DNA of 39,965 bases from Candidatus Omnitrophota bacterium (GCA_028717105.1 JAQUOM010000002.1:1-39965); one strand, 5' to 3'; positions 8,118-16,306 are shown, numbered from the stretch's first letter. A program made the numbers and translations. The notes: generated by a model from the sequence alone, not told the origin.

Positions 8118-9494
8118 TTATTGATTTAGCGTAACAAAATTCGGGTATGCGGGCGTCCCGTGTTCCGGGATATCCAACCCCTTAATCTCTTCAGCCGGAG
8201 AAACACGGATGCCGAAGAGTTTGTCCATGGCCTTAAACGCCAAAAACCCCAGGCCAAAAGCCCATGCCACACAGACAGCCGCGCCGATCGCCTGCGCCAG
8301 CAACTGGCCGAAACCGCCGCCGTAAAACAATCCGCGCACGAACGGTTCGCTCGTCGTCGCTAGTCCATAAGTCCCATCCGCGAAGAGGCCGACGCTCAGC
8401 AAACCCCAAACACCATTGATCCCATGAACGCTGACCGCACCGACAGGATCATCGACGCCTCTGGCCTCCCAGAAATAAACACCCATAACAACCAGAAAAC
8501 CGGCGACAATGCCTATGACGACAGCAGCCCATGCCTCGATCCATGCGCAAGGCGCTGTGACAGCAACCAGGCCTGCCAGACAGCCGTTCAGCATCATGCC
8601 CACATCCCATTTCTTCGTGCGGGCAAAAACCAAAAGGATCGCCGTTGCCGCTCCGGCTGCTGCAGCCAGGTTCGTGTTGACAGCGATGACAGCAATACGC
8701 AGCTGATGCGCCGAAAACGTAGAGCCGGGATTAAACCCGAACCAGCCGAACCAGAGAATAAATGTTCCCAGGGCAGCCAGAGTAATGCTATGGCCTGGAA
8801 TCGCCTTGGGCTTCCCGTCTTTGCCGAATTTACCAAACCTGGGTCCCAGGACCATGGCGCCTGCCAATCCGACAAAACCGCCGATGGTATGGACAACGCC
8901 GGAACCGGCGAAATCCAGATGGCCCAAGCCAAGAGGCAGCTTGGAAAGCCACCCGCCGCCCCAGACCCAATGGCCATAGATAGGATAAATCAGCGCGCTC
9001 ACAATGAGACTGTATAGAAAATACGCGCCAAATTTTAAGCGCTCCGCTACGGCCCCCGAGACGATCGTCGCTGCCGTTCCCGCAAAAACCAGCTGCCAGA
9101 AAAACATGAGATATCGTCCGACATCATAATTATCGCCGTGCAAAAACCAGCCCGTCGTCCCAAACAGGCCCTTGTAATCCTGCCCCATCATGAGAGCAAA
9201 ACCAAAAGCCATGAAACATAACGATGCGACGACAAAATCAATGGTATTTTTAGCCATGAGGTTCGTCGCATTTTTGACGCGGCAAAAACCAGCCTCCACC
9301 ATCGCAAAGCCGGCTTGCATAAAAAATACAAGAAAACCGCATAGAAGCACCCATGCATAATCGACGGGGGCTGTCGGCGTTGCGGCAAGGGTCGCGGCCC
9401 CGCCCGGATCCGCCGCCCAAACGACAGGCGCAAACCCCAGCGCTGCCGCCGCCAGCCCAAAACCGCTTCGGACTATTTTCCATAATGTTTTCAT
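8118..9494 (-). CDS. amt: Ammonium transporter (Amt family, copy 2; signal-peptide-bearing form)
   Basis: FFMQAGFAMVEAGFCRVKNATNLMAKN, FAGSGVVHTIGG, LWFGWFGFNPGST. Confidence 0.95.
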   Translation of the reverse strand: MKTLWKIVRSGFGLAAAALGFAPVVWAADPGGAATLAATPTAPVDYAWVLLCGFLVFFMQAGFAMVEAGFCRVKNATNLMAKNTIDFVVASLCFMAFGFALMMGQDYKGLFGTTGWFLHGDNYDVGRYLMFFWQLVFAGTAATIVSGAVAERLKFGAYFLYSLIVSALIYPIYGHWVWGGGWLSKLPLGLGHLDFAGSGVVHTIGGFVGLAGAMVLGPRFGKFGKDGKPKAIPGHSITLAALGTFILWFGWFGFNPGSTFSAHQLRIAVIAVNTNLAAAAGAATAILLVFARTKKWDVGMMLNGCLAGLVAVTAPCAWIEAWAAVVIGIVAGFLVVMGVYFWEARGVDDPVGAVSVHGINGVWGLLSVGLFADGTYGLATTSEPFVRGLFYGGGFGQLLAQAIGAAVCVAWAFGLGFLAFKAMDKLFGIRVSPAEEIKGLDIPEHGTPAYPNFVTLNQ

Positions 9495-9553
9495 GTGAAC
9501 CGCCTCTCCATCATTCATCATGTCTTCGGAATCAATGTTAAAACTCGATCTCC

Positions 9554-10333
9554 TTAAAACGTATACGCCAAACTGAATCCGCCCCAGAAACGCGATTTTT
9601 GAGCGCCGTCATCCGAAGCCGAAAGATCCGCAAAAGGGATCGTATAGTTCGCCTTGGGCTTGAACGAAAGGGATTTCATCAACGGGACCGTCAACCCTGC
9701 GCTCATGGTCGCCTGCCCTCCGTCTCCATTGATAAAGAGATGGTGGTTATACCCTGTGGTCACACCCAGGTCGAGCGAGATCCCGGGGTCCTTCATGACG
9801 ACCGTGCTATAGCCAAGCGCCAGCTCAAGATAATTCCCCGTACCGCCGCCGTTCTCCGTCGATCCGTAATCACGATAGAATTTCAGGCTGGTCGTGATGG
9901 GGATATCGGTCAACGGCAAGGTCGGACTTCCAATCCCTATATAGAATTCCCTGCTGTAACCGTTCGTCCCGGGAAAATCATAATAGGTATGGCCGATCGA
10001 GAGGCTGAACTTATCGAAGCTCTTGGTATAATCCACGATGAAATCCATCTCATCGGAATTAACCCCGTCCTCATTGTCTGCATCCCAGTTTGACCAGAAG
10101 CTGAAGGTCAACCCCTTATAGCTCATGTTAAAGGAAGGCTGGACAACGGGATCGCGGTCAAGCGTGAAACCCCTCCAGATATACTTCGAGTAAAAATCAA
10201 CGGCGCCTGAAGCCGTGATGCCGATTTTGGAAAATAACCCCTCCCCTTCTTCTGCGAATACACTACCCACACAAACCATCGCGAACAAACAACATAGAAC
10301 AAACCCGAACGATTTACGCATGCGCCGACTCAT
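9554..10333 (-). CDS. Putative outer-membrane beta-barrel protein (porin-like), first gene of the Amt/PII cluster
   Basis: Signal peptide, SGAVDFYSKYIWRGFTLDRDPVVQPS, alternating beta-strand pattern, C-terminal aromatic ...GGFSLAYTF. Confidence 0.7.
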   Translation of the reverse strand: MSRRMRKSFGFVLCCLFAMVCVGSVFAEEGEGLFSKIGITASGAVDFYSKYIWRGFTLDRDPVVQPSFNMSYKGLTFSFWSNWDADNEDGVNSDEMDFIVDYTKSFDKFSLSIGHTYYDFPGTNGYSREFYIGIGSPTLPLTDIPITTSLKFYRDYGSTENGGGTGNYLELALGYSTVVMKDPGISLDLGVTTGYNHHLFINGDGGQATMSAGLTVPLMKSLSFKPKANYTIPFADLSASDDGAQKSRFWGGFSLAYTF

Positions 10334-10409
10334 ATAAGCATCCTTTTTTGGCATATGATTTGTATTTTCAATTCTTAGTCAAGAGCACAGCCATGTGCCA
10401 AATGATCCG

Positions 10410-10431
10410 CCCGCCACAAATCTCTGGCGGG
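10410..10431. repeat. Hairpin CCCGCCA-N8-TGGCGGG
   Basis: Perfect 7-bp arms; near copy of the 10619-10642 hairpin. Confidence 0.7.
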
Positions 10432-10454
10432 TTGTTATCTCCGGACTAGTCCGG

Positions 10455-10498
10455 AAAAAACAAAACGTCCAAAAAGACTTCTTGGTCTCTTTGGACGT
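10455..10498 (-). terminator. Leader terminator T2 (candidate attenuator)
   Basis: 14-bp stem ACGTCCAAAGAGAC/GTCTTTTTGGACGT (one G-T wobble), loop CAAGAA, then TTTTGTTTTTT on the minus strand. Confidence 0.85.
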
Positions 10499-10500
10499 CA

Positions 10501-10591
10501 ATATCCACTTATCGGCAACAACTGCCGCTATCTTTTAGGCCCTCACCGGCCCCGGGTCACTGCGGTATTTCTTTTTCGCAGTTATACCGCA
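10501..10591 (-). ncRNA. Structured leader segment (candidate cis-regulatory RNA)
   Basis: Hairpins TGCGGTAT-N15-ATACCGCA and CGGCA-N5-TGCCG plus a GC-rich junction directly upstream of T2. Confidence 0.4.
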
Positions 10592-10618
10592 CATATATCT
10601 CATCCTTGGCACTGATCC

Positions 10619-10642
10619 ATCCGCCACAGAACGTTGGCGGAT
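10619..10642. repeat. Hairpin ATCCGCCA-N8-TGGCGGAT
   Basis: Perfect 8-bp arms; near copy of the 10410-10431 element. Confidence 0.7.
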
Positions 10643-10655
10643 TTTGTTCGGACAA

Positions 10656-10689
10656 TTAACTTACGTCAGCCATCGTTTCCGTAAGTTAA
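10656..10689. repeat. Perfect 10-bp inverted repeat TTAACTTACG...CGTAAGTTAA
   Basis: Direct reading. Confidence 0.8.
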
Positions 10690-10697
10690 GTCCTCAC

Positions 10698-10734
10698 AAA
10701 AAAAGAGGCATCCTCCGACGGAGAACGCCTCTTT
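10698..10734 (-). terminator. Intrinsic terminator T1 downstream of the ABC-F gene
   Basis: AAAGAGGC...GCCTCTTT with nested CTCC/GGAG, T7 on the minus strand. Confidence 0.8.
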
Positions 10735-10768
10735 GCTGCTTGACACACACACTGTGCCTTACAATGTA

Positions 10769-10796
10769 ACTATATCACATAACGGATGGATGTCAA
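10769..10796 (-). promoter_or_regulatory. Predicted sigma70 promoter TTGACA-N16-TATAGT
   Basis: Minus strand CCTTGACATCCATCCGTTATGTGATATAGT between the ABC-F stop and T1. Confidence 0.55.
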
Positions 10797-10825
10797 GGTA
10801 TTCTGCGAAAATAGGCAATATTTTT

Positions 10826-12763
10826 TTAGGTCAGCTTCTTCTCCATCTCCCCGACCTCGGCATCGATCTGGCGACACCGTGATTCTATCTCCTTGAGCCG
10901 CTGGCCGTAGCCCCTGGCTTTGGCCTGGTTGGCATATGTCCGCGGATCGGCCAGGGCGCGCGCCTTGGCGTAACTTTCCAGCTCAAGGCCCTGTCTTTCC
11001 TTCTTCAATTTCTGGATATCATTGCCGATGGCCGTATTATGCGCTTTACGCCGGCGCTCTTCTTCCTTTTTGCGCTTTTCCTCTTCCCGGACCTTTTCAC
11101 GTTCCATCTGTAAAGGGCTCTTGCCGTGTTCGGTTTTAACCTTCTTGGGCTTTAGTTCAACGGACCCCTGTTCTCTCTTCTCAAGATAATAATCGAAATT
11201 ACCGAAAAACTTGCGCACGCAGGCCCCGGCCCCTTCTACGGCAGACACCTCATAGACGACATTGGCGGCTGAACGCACAAAATGGATATCATGGCTGATA
11301 AAAACCAATGTCCCCTGATAATGTTCAAGCGCGCGGATGAGGGCATCCACCGCATCGACATCCAGATGGGTCGTCGGTTCGTCCAAGAGAAGGAAATTCG
11401 GCGGATTGATGAGGAATTTCGCCAGGTTCAGGCGGCTTTTTTCGCCGCCCGATAAAATGCTCACTTTCTTATCTACGTCTTCGCCCGAAAAAAGAAATGC
11501 CCCCAGGATCGTTCGAAGGGTCTCCTGAGACATGGTGCCGGGGGCCGCGTTATAGGCCTCCTGCAAAACCGTATTTTCGGGATTCAGCGTATCCAGCCGC
11601 GTCTGTGAAAAATAGCCGATATCGACGTTGTGTCCGACGCGCCTGTCTCCGGCATCCATGGACACAACCCCGGCAAGGATCTTCAAGAGCGTTGATTTTC
11701 CCGCGCCGTTCTCGCCGGCCAGCACCGCTTTTTCTCCGCGCTCGATCTCAAAATCCATGTTCTGATAAACACGAATATCGCCATAAGATTTTGAAACCTT
11801 CTCTAAAGCGATCACGCGGTGGCCGCTTGGGCGCGTCTGAGGAAAATGAAAAAAACGGATGCTTTCGCGCACATCGGGCGGCAAGACGATCTCTTCCATG
11901 CGCTCTATCGTCTTGCGCTTATTACGTACAGCCGCCGCTTTATTGGGCTGCGCATGGAAACGTGAAATGAACTGGTCGAGCTGTTTGCGCTTCTTCTCCT
12001 GCTGCTCAAAACGCCTCTCCAAGGTCAAACGCCGCTCTTCACGCATCTGCTCATAATGTTCATAGCTGCCCGTGACTTTTGCGATCTGGCCGTGCTCAAG
12101 GACGAGCGTCTCATTCGTAACCTCTTTCAAAAACGACTTGTCGTGAGAAATCATGAGAAACGTCCCTTTGTAGCCGGCCAGATAGCTCTTGAGCCACAAT
12201 GCGGCATTCAAATCCAGGTAGTTCGTCGGTTCATCCAGAAGCAAGATGTCGTAAGGCAAAACCAGGAGCTTTGCCAAAAGGACACGCATCTGCCAACCGC
12301 CGCTCATCTGGGCGATAGGCCTGTGGAAATCCTTTTCCTTGAACCCCAGGCCCATGAGCACTTTTTCCGCCTTATGTTCAAGTTCGAAATATCCGAGGAT
12401 ATCGAGCTCGTGAAGGATCTCGCCGTAACGGTAGGAAGCAGCCTGTTCTGCGTGCTCCAGCTCCTCTTTCTCCCTCAACAACTTCTGGATCCCCTCATCG
12501 CCGCGCGTCAATTCGTCTAAGACCGTACGTTCGGAATGGAAACTCGACTCCTGCGGCAAATACCCCATACGCACGCCCTTTTGGACCTGGATCGTGCCTG
12601 CGGACGGTTCGATATCGCCCAGGAGCAAATGGAAAAACGTGCTCTTGCCGGCGCCGTTAGGGCCGACCATGCCGGTCTTTTCTCCGCGATTGATATTGAG
12701 CGAGATCCCCTCGAAAAGGGTCCTCTTGCCGTACGTTTTGGAAAGGTTATTAATGAAAATCAT
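10826..12763 (-). CDS. ABC-F family ATP-binding protein (Uup/YheS-like)
   Basis: Two ABC domains (GPNGAGKST, GENGAGKST; MSGGWQMR, LSGGEKSR), no TM segments, charged C-terminal coiled coil. Confidence 0.95.
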   Translation of the reverse strand: MIFINNLSKTYGKRTLFEGISLNINRGEKTGMVGPNGAGKSTFFHLLLGDIEPSAGTIQVQKGVRMGYLPQESSFHSERTVLDELTRGDEGIQKLLREKEELEHAEQAASYRYGEILHELDILGYFELEHKAEKVLMGLGFKEKDFHRPIAQMSGGWQMRVLLAKLLVLPYDILLLDEPTNYLDLNAALWLKSYLAGYKGTFLMISHDKSFLKEVTNETLVLEHGQIAKVTGSYEHYEQMREERRLTLERRFEQQEKKRKQLDQFISRFHAQPNKAAAVRNKRKTIERMEEIVLPPDVRESIRFFHFPQTRPSGHRVIALEKVSKSYGDIRVYQNMDFEIERGEKAVLAGENGAGKSTLLKILAGVVSMDAGDRRVGHNVDIGYFSQTRLDTLNPENTVLQEAYNAAPGTMSQETLRTILGAFLFSGEDVDKKVSILSGGEKSRLNLAKFLINPPNFLLLDEPTTHLDVDAVDALIRALEHYQGTLVFISHDIHFVRSAANVVYEVSAVEGAGACVRKFFGNFDYYLEKREQGSVELKPKKVKTEHGKSPLQMEREKVREEEKRKKEEERRRKAHNTAIGNDIQKLKKERQGLELESYAKARALADPRTYANQAKARGYGQRLKEIESRCRQIDAEVGEMEKKLT

Positions 12764-12769
12764 AATTAC

Positions 12770-12885
12770 GAGTCACCATATCACTCGTCACCCGTTAAAT
12801 TTCCAACAACCAATCATCAATGACCAATCAAAAAACAAATAACCAAGAAACAAATTGGATATTTAAGAATTGGGGCTTCATTGGA
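12770..12885. repeat. TTGG/CCAA-rich intergenic repeat, copy B
   Basis: Aligns with copy A at 1099-1210: GTCACCATRTCACTCGTCACCCGT...TTTCCAAYAACCAATCAYCAAYGACCAATCA...ACCAAGRAACAAATTGGA. Confidence 0.8.
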
Positions 12886-12920
12886 CATGGGTCATCGTCT
12901 TGTGTACTGTGTCTTGGTGT

Positions 12921-13889
12921 CTATTTTTTGTACGTCGATAGAATTTTGATCCGTTTGAGCATGTTCGGATGTGTGCTCATGAGCTCCATCAGCTTGTCTC
13001 CGATCGTCAACCGAATGCTCCGGCGGCGGATCGCATCCATTTCCGCGGCATCGATCGTACCGGACCGGTCCAGATCCAGCTGGCGGATCTCCGTGATCTC
13101 TTTGGATGCGCGCGACGGGTCGTTGAGAAAGAATGCTTTTAAGCCCTCAACGTCCCTGACGGCATCTTTGTCCGAACGCGCGGCGCCATAGACGAGTTTA
13201 TACAAAGCGCTGGCGAGCTTGTCCGGAGGATTCCCTAAAGCCACGGACCCTTTGTCCGCGAAATACTCACGGATACGCGAAGCATAAAGGACAAGCAGGT
13301 TGGTCACAAAATAAAACAGCAGGGCCGCCAGGCCGATCAGGGCCGTGTTGGCGGACGAATTGTCCCGGCGCCGGCCGCCGCCGCCCCAAAAAAGAAAATA
13401 CCAGGCGATGCGATACAGGACCATCGGGATGACCGATAAAACCGTGATCGTCAGGACATCACGGTTCTTGATATGGCTCAACTCATGGCCCAAGACCGCG
13501 CGCAGCTCTTCTTCGTTGAGCAGCCCCAGGATCCCATCCGTAACGCAAACCCGGCTGTCCGCCATCCATCGGCCGAAAGCGAAAGCATTCGGCAAACCCA
13601 CGTGCGCGATCCCGACTTTCGGCTTGGGGATCCCTGCCCGCCGCGCCAGTTCTTCCGTCATCTGATGAAGCGCCGGATACCTGTTTTTGTCCACATATTC
13701 GATACGCATGGACCATTCCACCAGTTTCGGCCCCACCATATACTGGATCGCCATGAGCACCAAAGCAATCCCCAGATAGAAATAAAAATTATCCATTCCC
13801 ATGCTCGTGCCGATCATGGTTACGATCATATACACGATGCCGAAAAGGGCCGCAAGCAAAAGATACATTCTCATTTTTAAGCTAAACAT
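12921..13889 (-). CDS. M48 family (HtpX-like) zinc metalloprotease with EF-hand-like motif
   Basis: VLGHELSHIKNRDVLT (HEXXH), TM segments, DLDRSGTIDAAEM near C-terminus; SD AAGGAGGT before ATG. Confidence 0.9.
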   Translation of the reverse strand: MFSLKMRMYLLLAALFGIVYMIVTMIGTSMGMDNFYFYLGIALVLMAIQYMVGPKLVEWSMRIEYVDKNRYPALHQMTEELARRAGIPKPKVGIAHVGLPNAFAFGRWMADSRVCVTDGILGLLNEEELRAVLGHELSHIKNRDVLTITVLSVIPMVLYRIAWYFLFWGGGGRRRDNSSANTALIGLAALLFYFVTNLLVLYASRIREYFADKGSVALGNPPDKLASALYKLVYGAARSDKDAVRDVEGLKAFFLNDPSRASKEITEIRQLDLDRSGTIDAAEMDAIRRRSIRLTIGDKLMELMSTHPNMLKRIKILSTYKK

Positions 13890-13913
13890 GGCACCTCCTT
13901 GAATGAATGTCAA

Positions 13914-14015
13914 ATTCCTAATGCCGGATGTCTAATAAATGTCTGATTTTCCAATATCGCAAAAAATCTTTGGTCATTGGATATTGAAATTTTATTCGTC
14001 ATTAGGATTTAGAAA
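13914..14015. repeat. Imperfect long inverted repeat between divergent genes (possibly same family as copies A/B)
   Basis: AATTCCTAATG...CATTAGGATTT and TTTCCAATATC...GGATATTGAAA arms. Confidence 0.5.
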
Positions 14016-14062
14016 TTAAACATTTCGTCTTGTGACTGTCTATTATACCATCCACCTTTATA

Positions 14063-14091
14063 TTGACAATCCCCCCACCCATGGCTAATAT
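14063..14091 (+). promoter_or_regulatory. Near-consensus sigma70 promoter TTGACA-N17-TAATAT
   Basis: Direct reading; about 29 nt before the preferred hemerythrin ATG. Confidence 0.75.
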
Positions 14092-14119
14092 AACACCAGA
14101 GAGAGAAAGGAAATATTTT

Positions 14120-14659
14120 ATGCTACCCGCTGGTCCTTTAATGAAAGAACACAGGCTGATTGAAAAAATGATCGAAATCCTGAAATCAGGAGTCGTCCGG
14201 ATACAGGAAACCGGACGATTCAATCCGTCTTTTATCGAAAAGACCGTCGATTTCTTCAGGATCTATGCGGACCGCACTCACCACGGCAAAGAAGAAGATA
14301 TCCTCTTCAAGGCGTTGGCGCAAAAAAAAATGAGCGCGCCGCTCGCAACGATCATGGAAGAGCTCATCCGGGAACACGTCTTTGCGCGCGACAAAGTCCA
14401 CAGCCTTGAAGAAGCGGCGCAGAGGTTCGCGAATGACAAAACGGCCCTCAAAGACGTCGCCGAAAATATCCGGACCCTGACGTCATTTTATCCGGCCCAC
14501 ATCCAGAAAGAAGACAAAAAGTTCTTTTTGCCTGCCATGGACTACCTCACCGATAAGGAAAAAAATGAGATGCTTGGAGATTTCGAACAATTCGACCGCA
14601 AGATGATCCACGAAAAATATGCGCAAGCGATCGAAAACTTCCCGGAAGCCGCCTCATGA
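14120..14659 (+). CDS. Hemerythrin (HHE) domain protein
   Basis: LMKEHRLIEKMIEIL...RTHHGKEEDILFKAL...LIREHVFARD...FYPAHIQKEDKKFFLPA; SD AAAGGA upstream of ATG 14120. Confidence 0.9.
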   Translation: MLPAGPLMKEHRLIEKMIEILKSGVVRIQETGRFNPSFIEKTVDFFRIYADRTHHGKEEDILFKALAQKKMSAPLATIMEELIREHVFARDKVHSLEEAAQRFANDKTALKDVAENIRTLTSFYPAHIQKEDKKFFLPAMDYLTDKEKNEMLGDFEQFDRKMIHEKYAQAIENFPEAAS

Positions 14660-15291
14660 CCCGGCATACCCGCGCCGCCCTTGTCTCGGCCCTGAATCCC
14701 TTGGCATGGATCCGCAAATCCTACGACTGGACCGTGCACTGGGCCCGCACCCCAAAAGCGCCGTTCGCCCTGTTCAGCATCGCGTTCATGGAAAGCTCCT
14801 TCTTTCCCGTCCCGCCGGATGTTCTTTTGATCGCCATGGTCGTAGCCGACCGCAAAAAGTGGCTGCGTGACGCATCGATCTGCACCGCAGGGTCTGTGTG
14901 CGGTGCCTTTTTAGGATATTTTATCGGATGGGGACTTTATGAAACCGCGGGCAAATGGATCGTAGCGACGTATCACCTGGAATCCGCGGTAAATTTCATC
15001 GGCATCCAGTTTGAAAAAAACGCGTTCCTGGCTATCTTTACGGCGGCGTTTACGCCCATCCCTTACAAAGCCTTCACGATCTCGGCCGGGCTCTTTCACA
15101 TCCCTCTTTCGGTTCTTGTGCTCGCCTCCGCCTTCGGCAGGGCCGGCCGGTTTTTCATGGTGGCAGCCGCGTTGCGCGTCTTCGGCAAAAAAATCGCCGA
15201 CTCCATCGAAAAATACTTCAATATCTTCTCCGTTATTTTCATCCTCCTCGTCATCGCCGGAATCATGCTGATCAAACACGGATCCCGCTGA
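14656..15291 (+). CDS. YqaA/VTT (DedA-like) family membrane protein
   Basis: FMESSFFPVPPDVLLIAM, FTPIPYKAFTISAGLF, FGRAGRFF; ATGA overlap with the hemerythrin gene. Confidence 0.85.
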   Translation: MTRHTRAALVSALNPLAWIRKSYDWTVHWARTPKAPFALFSIAFMESSFFPVPPDVLLIAMVVADRKKWLRDASICTAGSVCGAFLGYFIGWGLYETAGKWIVATYHLESAVNFIGIQFEKNAFLAIFTAAFTPIPYKAFTISAGLFHIPLSVLVLASAFGRAGRFFMVAAALRVFGKKIADSIEKYFNIFSVIFILLVIAGIMLIKHGSR

Positions 15292-15445
15292 CTCTCGAGC
15301 CCTCATCTGCTTTTACAATCCGCAGCCGCGTCTCGCTGAAAACCATGCTTTTTACGAGACATCAGCTGGTGTCACAGCGAACTTCACGGTATTGCATGCA
15401 GCCCCCGCGGGTTCACACCCGCGGTTTTCCGCGTGAAGGCCGGAT

Positions 15446-15476
15446 AAAAAACAGCCGCCGAGTTCATCGGCGGCTG
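15446..15476 (-). terminator. Intrinsic terminator of the superoxide reductase gene
   Basis: Perfect 10-bp hairpin CAGCCGCCGA-N5-TCGGCGGCTG followed by T6 on the minus strand. Confidence 0.85.
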
Positions 15477-15508
15477 CCCGAGACGAACAAAAACCTAAAA
15501 ACGCCGGA

Positions 15509-15901
15509 TTATGCGACGTCCAGGTCTTTGGAGTTTTCCCACAACCCGTGGATATTGCAATAAGACACGGCGAGGATCTTTCCGGATTTATCGGTCTTAA
15601 AGACAACAGCACCCTCAGGATGTGTATAAACCGAACTTGTGTCCGGGCCTCCAACGGAAGCGCCGTGCGTTGTAAATTCTAACCGGGCCAGCTGATAAGG
15701 AAATTTTTCTCCGTGGGGATGAAAGAAGACATCGATCCAACAGATATGATGCTCCGTCTTGTTCGGATGCGGCACTTCCCTGCCTACGCTGACCGTCAAA
15801 CGAATATTTTCACCTTTCTTCGCCTTATCCGGGGCGTCGATGACAGGAACGTGTTTTTCCGTCTTCCAATCCGCGCTCTGAAACAGATCTTTGATCGTCA
15901 T
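15509..15901 (-). CDS. Class II superoxide reductase (neelaredoxin-like)
   Basis: EKHVPVI, HPNKTEHHICWIDVFF, SYCNIHGLWENS. Confidence 0.92.
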   Translation of the reverse strand: MTIKDLFQSADWKTEKHVPVIDAPDKAKKGENIRLTVSVGREVPHPNKTEHHICWIDVFFHPHGEKFPYQLARLEFTTHGASVGGPDTSSVYTHPEGAVVFKTDKSGKILAVSYCNIHGLWENSKDLDVA

Positions 15902-15919
15902 GAAGTCTCCTTTCGCATT

Positions 15920-16306
15920 TTAAGATGAATGAGAATCGGACGGCTCCTTAAAGCACTCTTCGATTTCCGCGATCGCATCCAAGGGATTAAAGGGTTTCTT
16001 CAGGCATCTCTTGATGCCGCAGATGCTTAAAAGATAATTAAAATCTTCTTTATAATACCCCGACATGGCGATGATCGGGATGTCGAGCATCTCCGTGAAA
16101 TACTTCAGTTCCGAGGCGATGTCGAACCCGCTTTTTTTGGGCATCTTGATATCCAGCATAACGACGTCCGGTTTGTCTTTCTTGATGATCTCCACCGCCT
16201 TCTCGCTGTCGTCCACCGAGACGACGTCATAACCGCCCTGCTCCAGGACCTCATGAAGCTCGCGCAAAAAATCCTTATCGTCGTCTATGAGCATGATCTT
16301 CTTCAC
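15920..16306 (-). CDS. CheY-like single-domain response regulator
   Basis: KKIMLIDDDKDFLREL, DVVMLDIKMPKKSG, KKPFNPLDAI. Confidence 0.93.
   Translation of the reverse strand: MKKIMLIDDDKDFLRELHEVLEQGGYDVVSVDDSEKAVEIIKKDKPDVVMLDIKMPKKSGFDIASELKYFTEMLDIPIIAMSGYYKEDFNYLLSICGIKRCLKKPFNPLDAIAEIEECFKEPSDSHSS

Noticed and set aside
10379-10400. sigma54-like -24/-12 element TGGCACATGGCTGTGC upstream of the barrel gene (minus)
   Set aside because: Spacing between GG and GC is 11 nt, not the strict 10, and the -12 box is poor.
10501-10600. Possible GEMM-I (c-di-GMP) riboswitch: minus strand contains GGGCCTAA...ATAGCGG...CCGAT, reminiscent of the 3' half of the class
   Set aside because: The invariant GGCAAACC / GACGCAAAGCC segment and the GAAA tetraloop hairpin are absent (it reads GACCCGGGGCC), so I leave it as an unassigned structured leader.
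14063-14119. Upstream start (14063) for the hemerythrin ORF
   Set aside because: The region is the -35/-10 promoter TTGACA-N17-TAATAT; the ATG at 14120 has a proper SD.
15400-15425. tRNA T-arm-like GGGTTCACACCC
   Set aside because: Stem and loop do not fit a 5-bp/7-nt T-arm and no acceptor, D or anticodon arms surround it.
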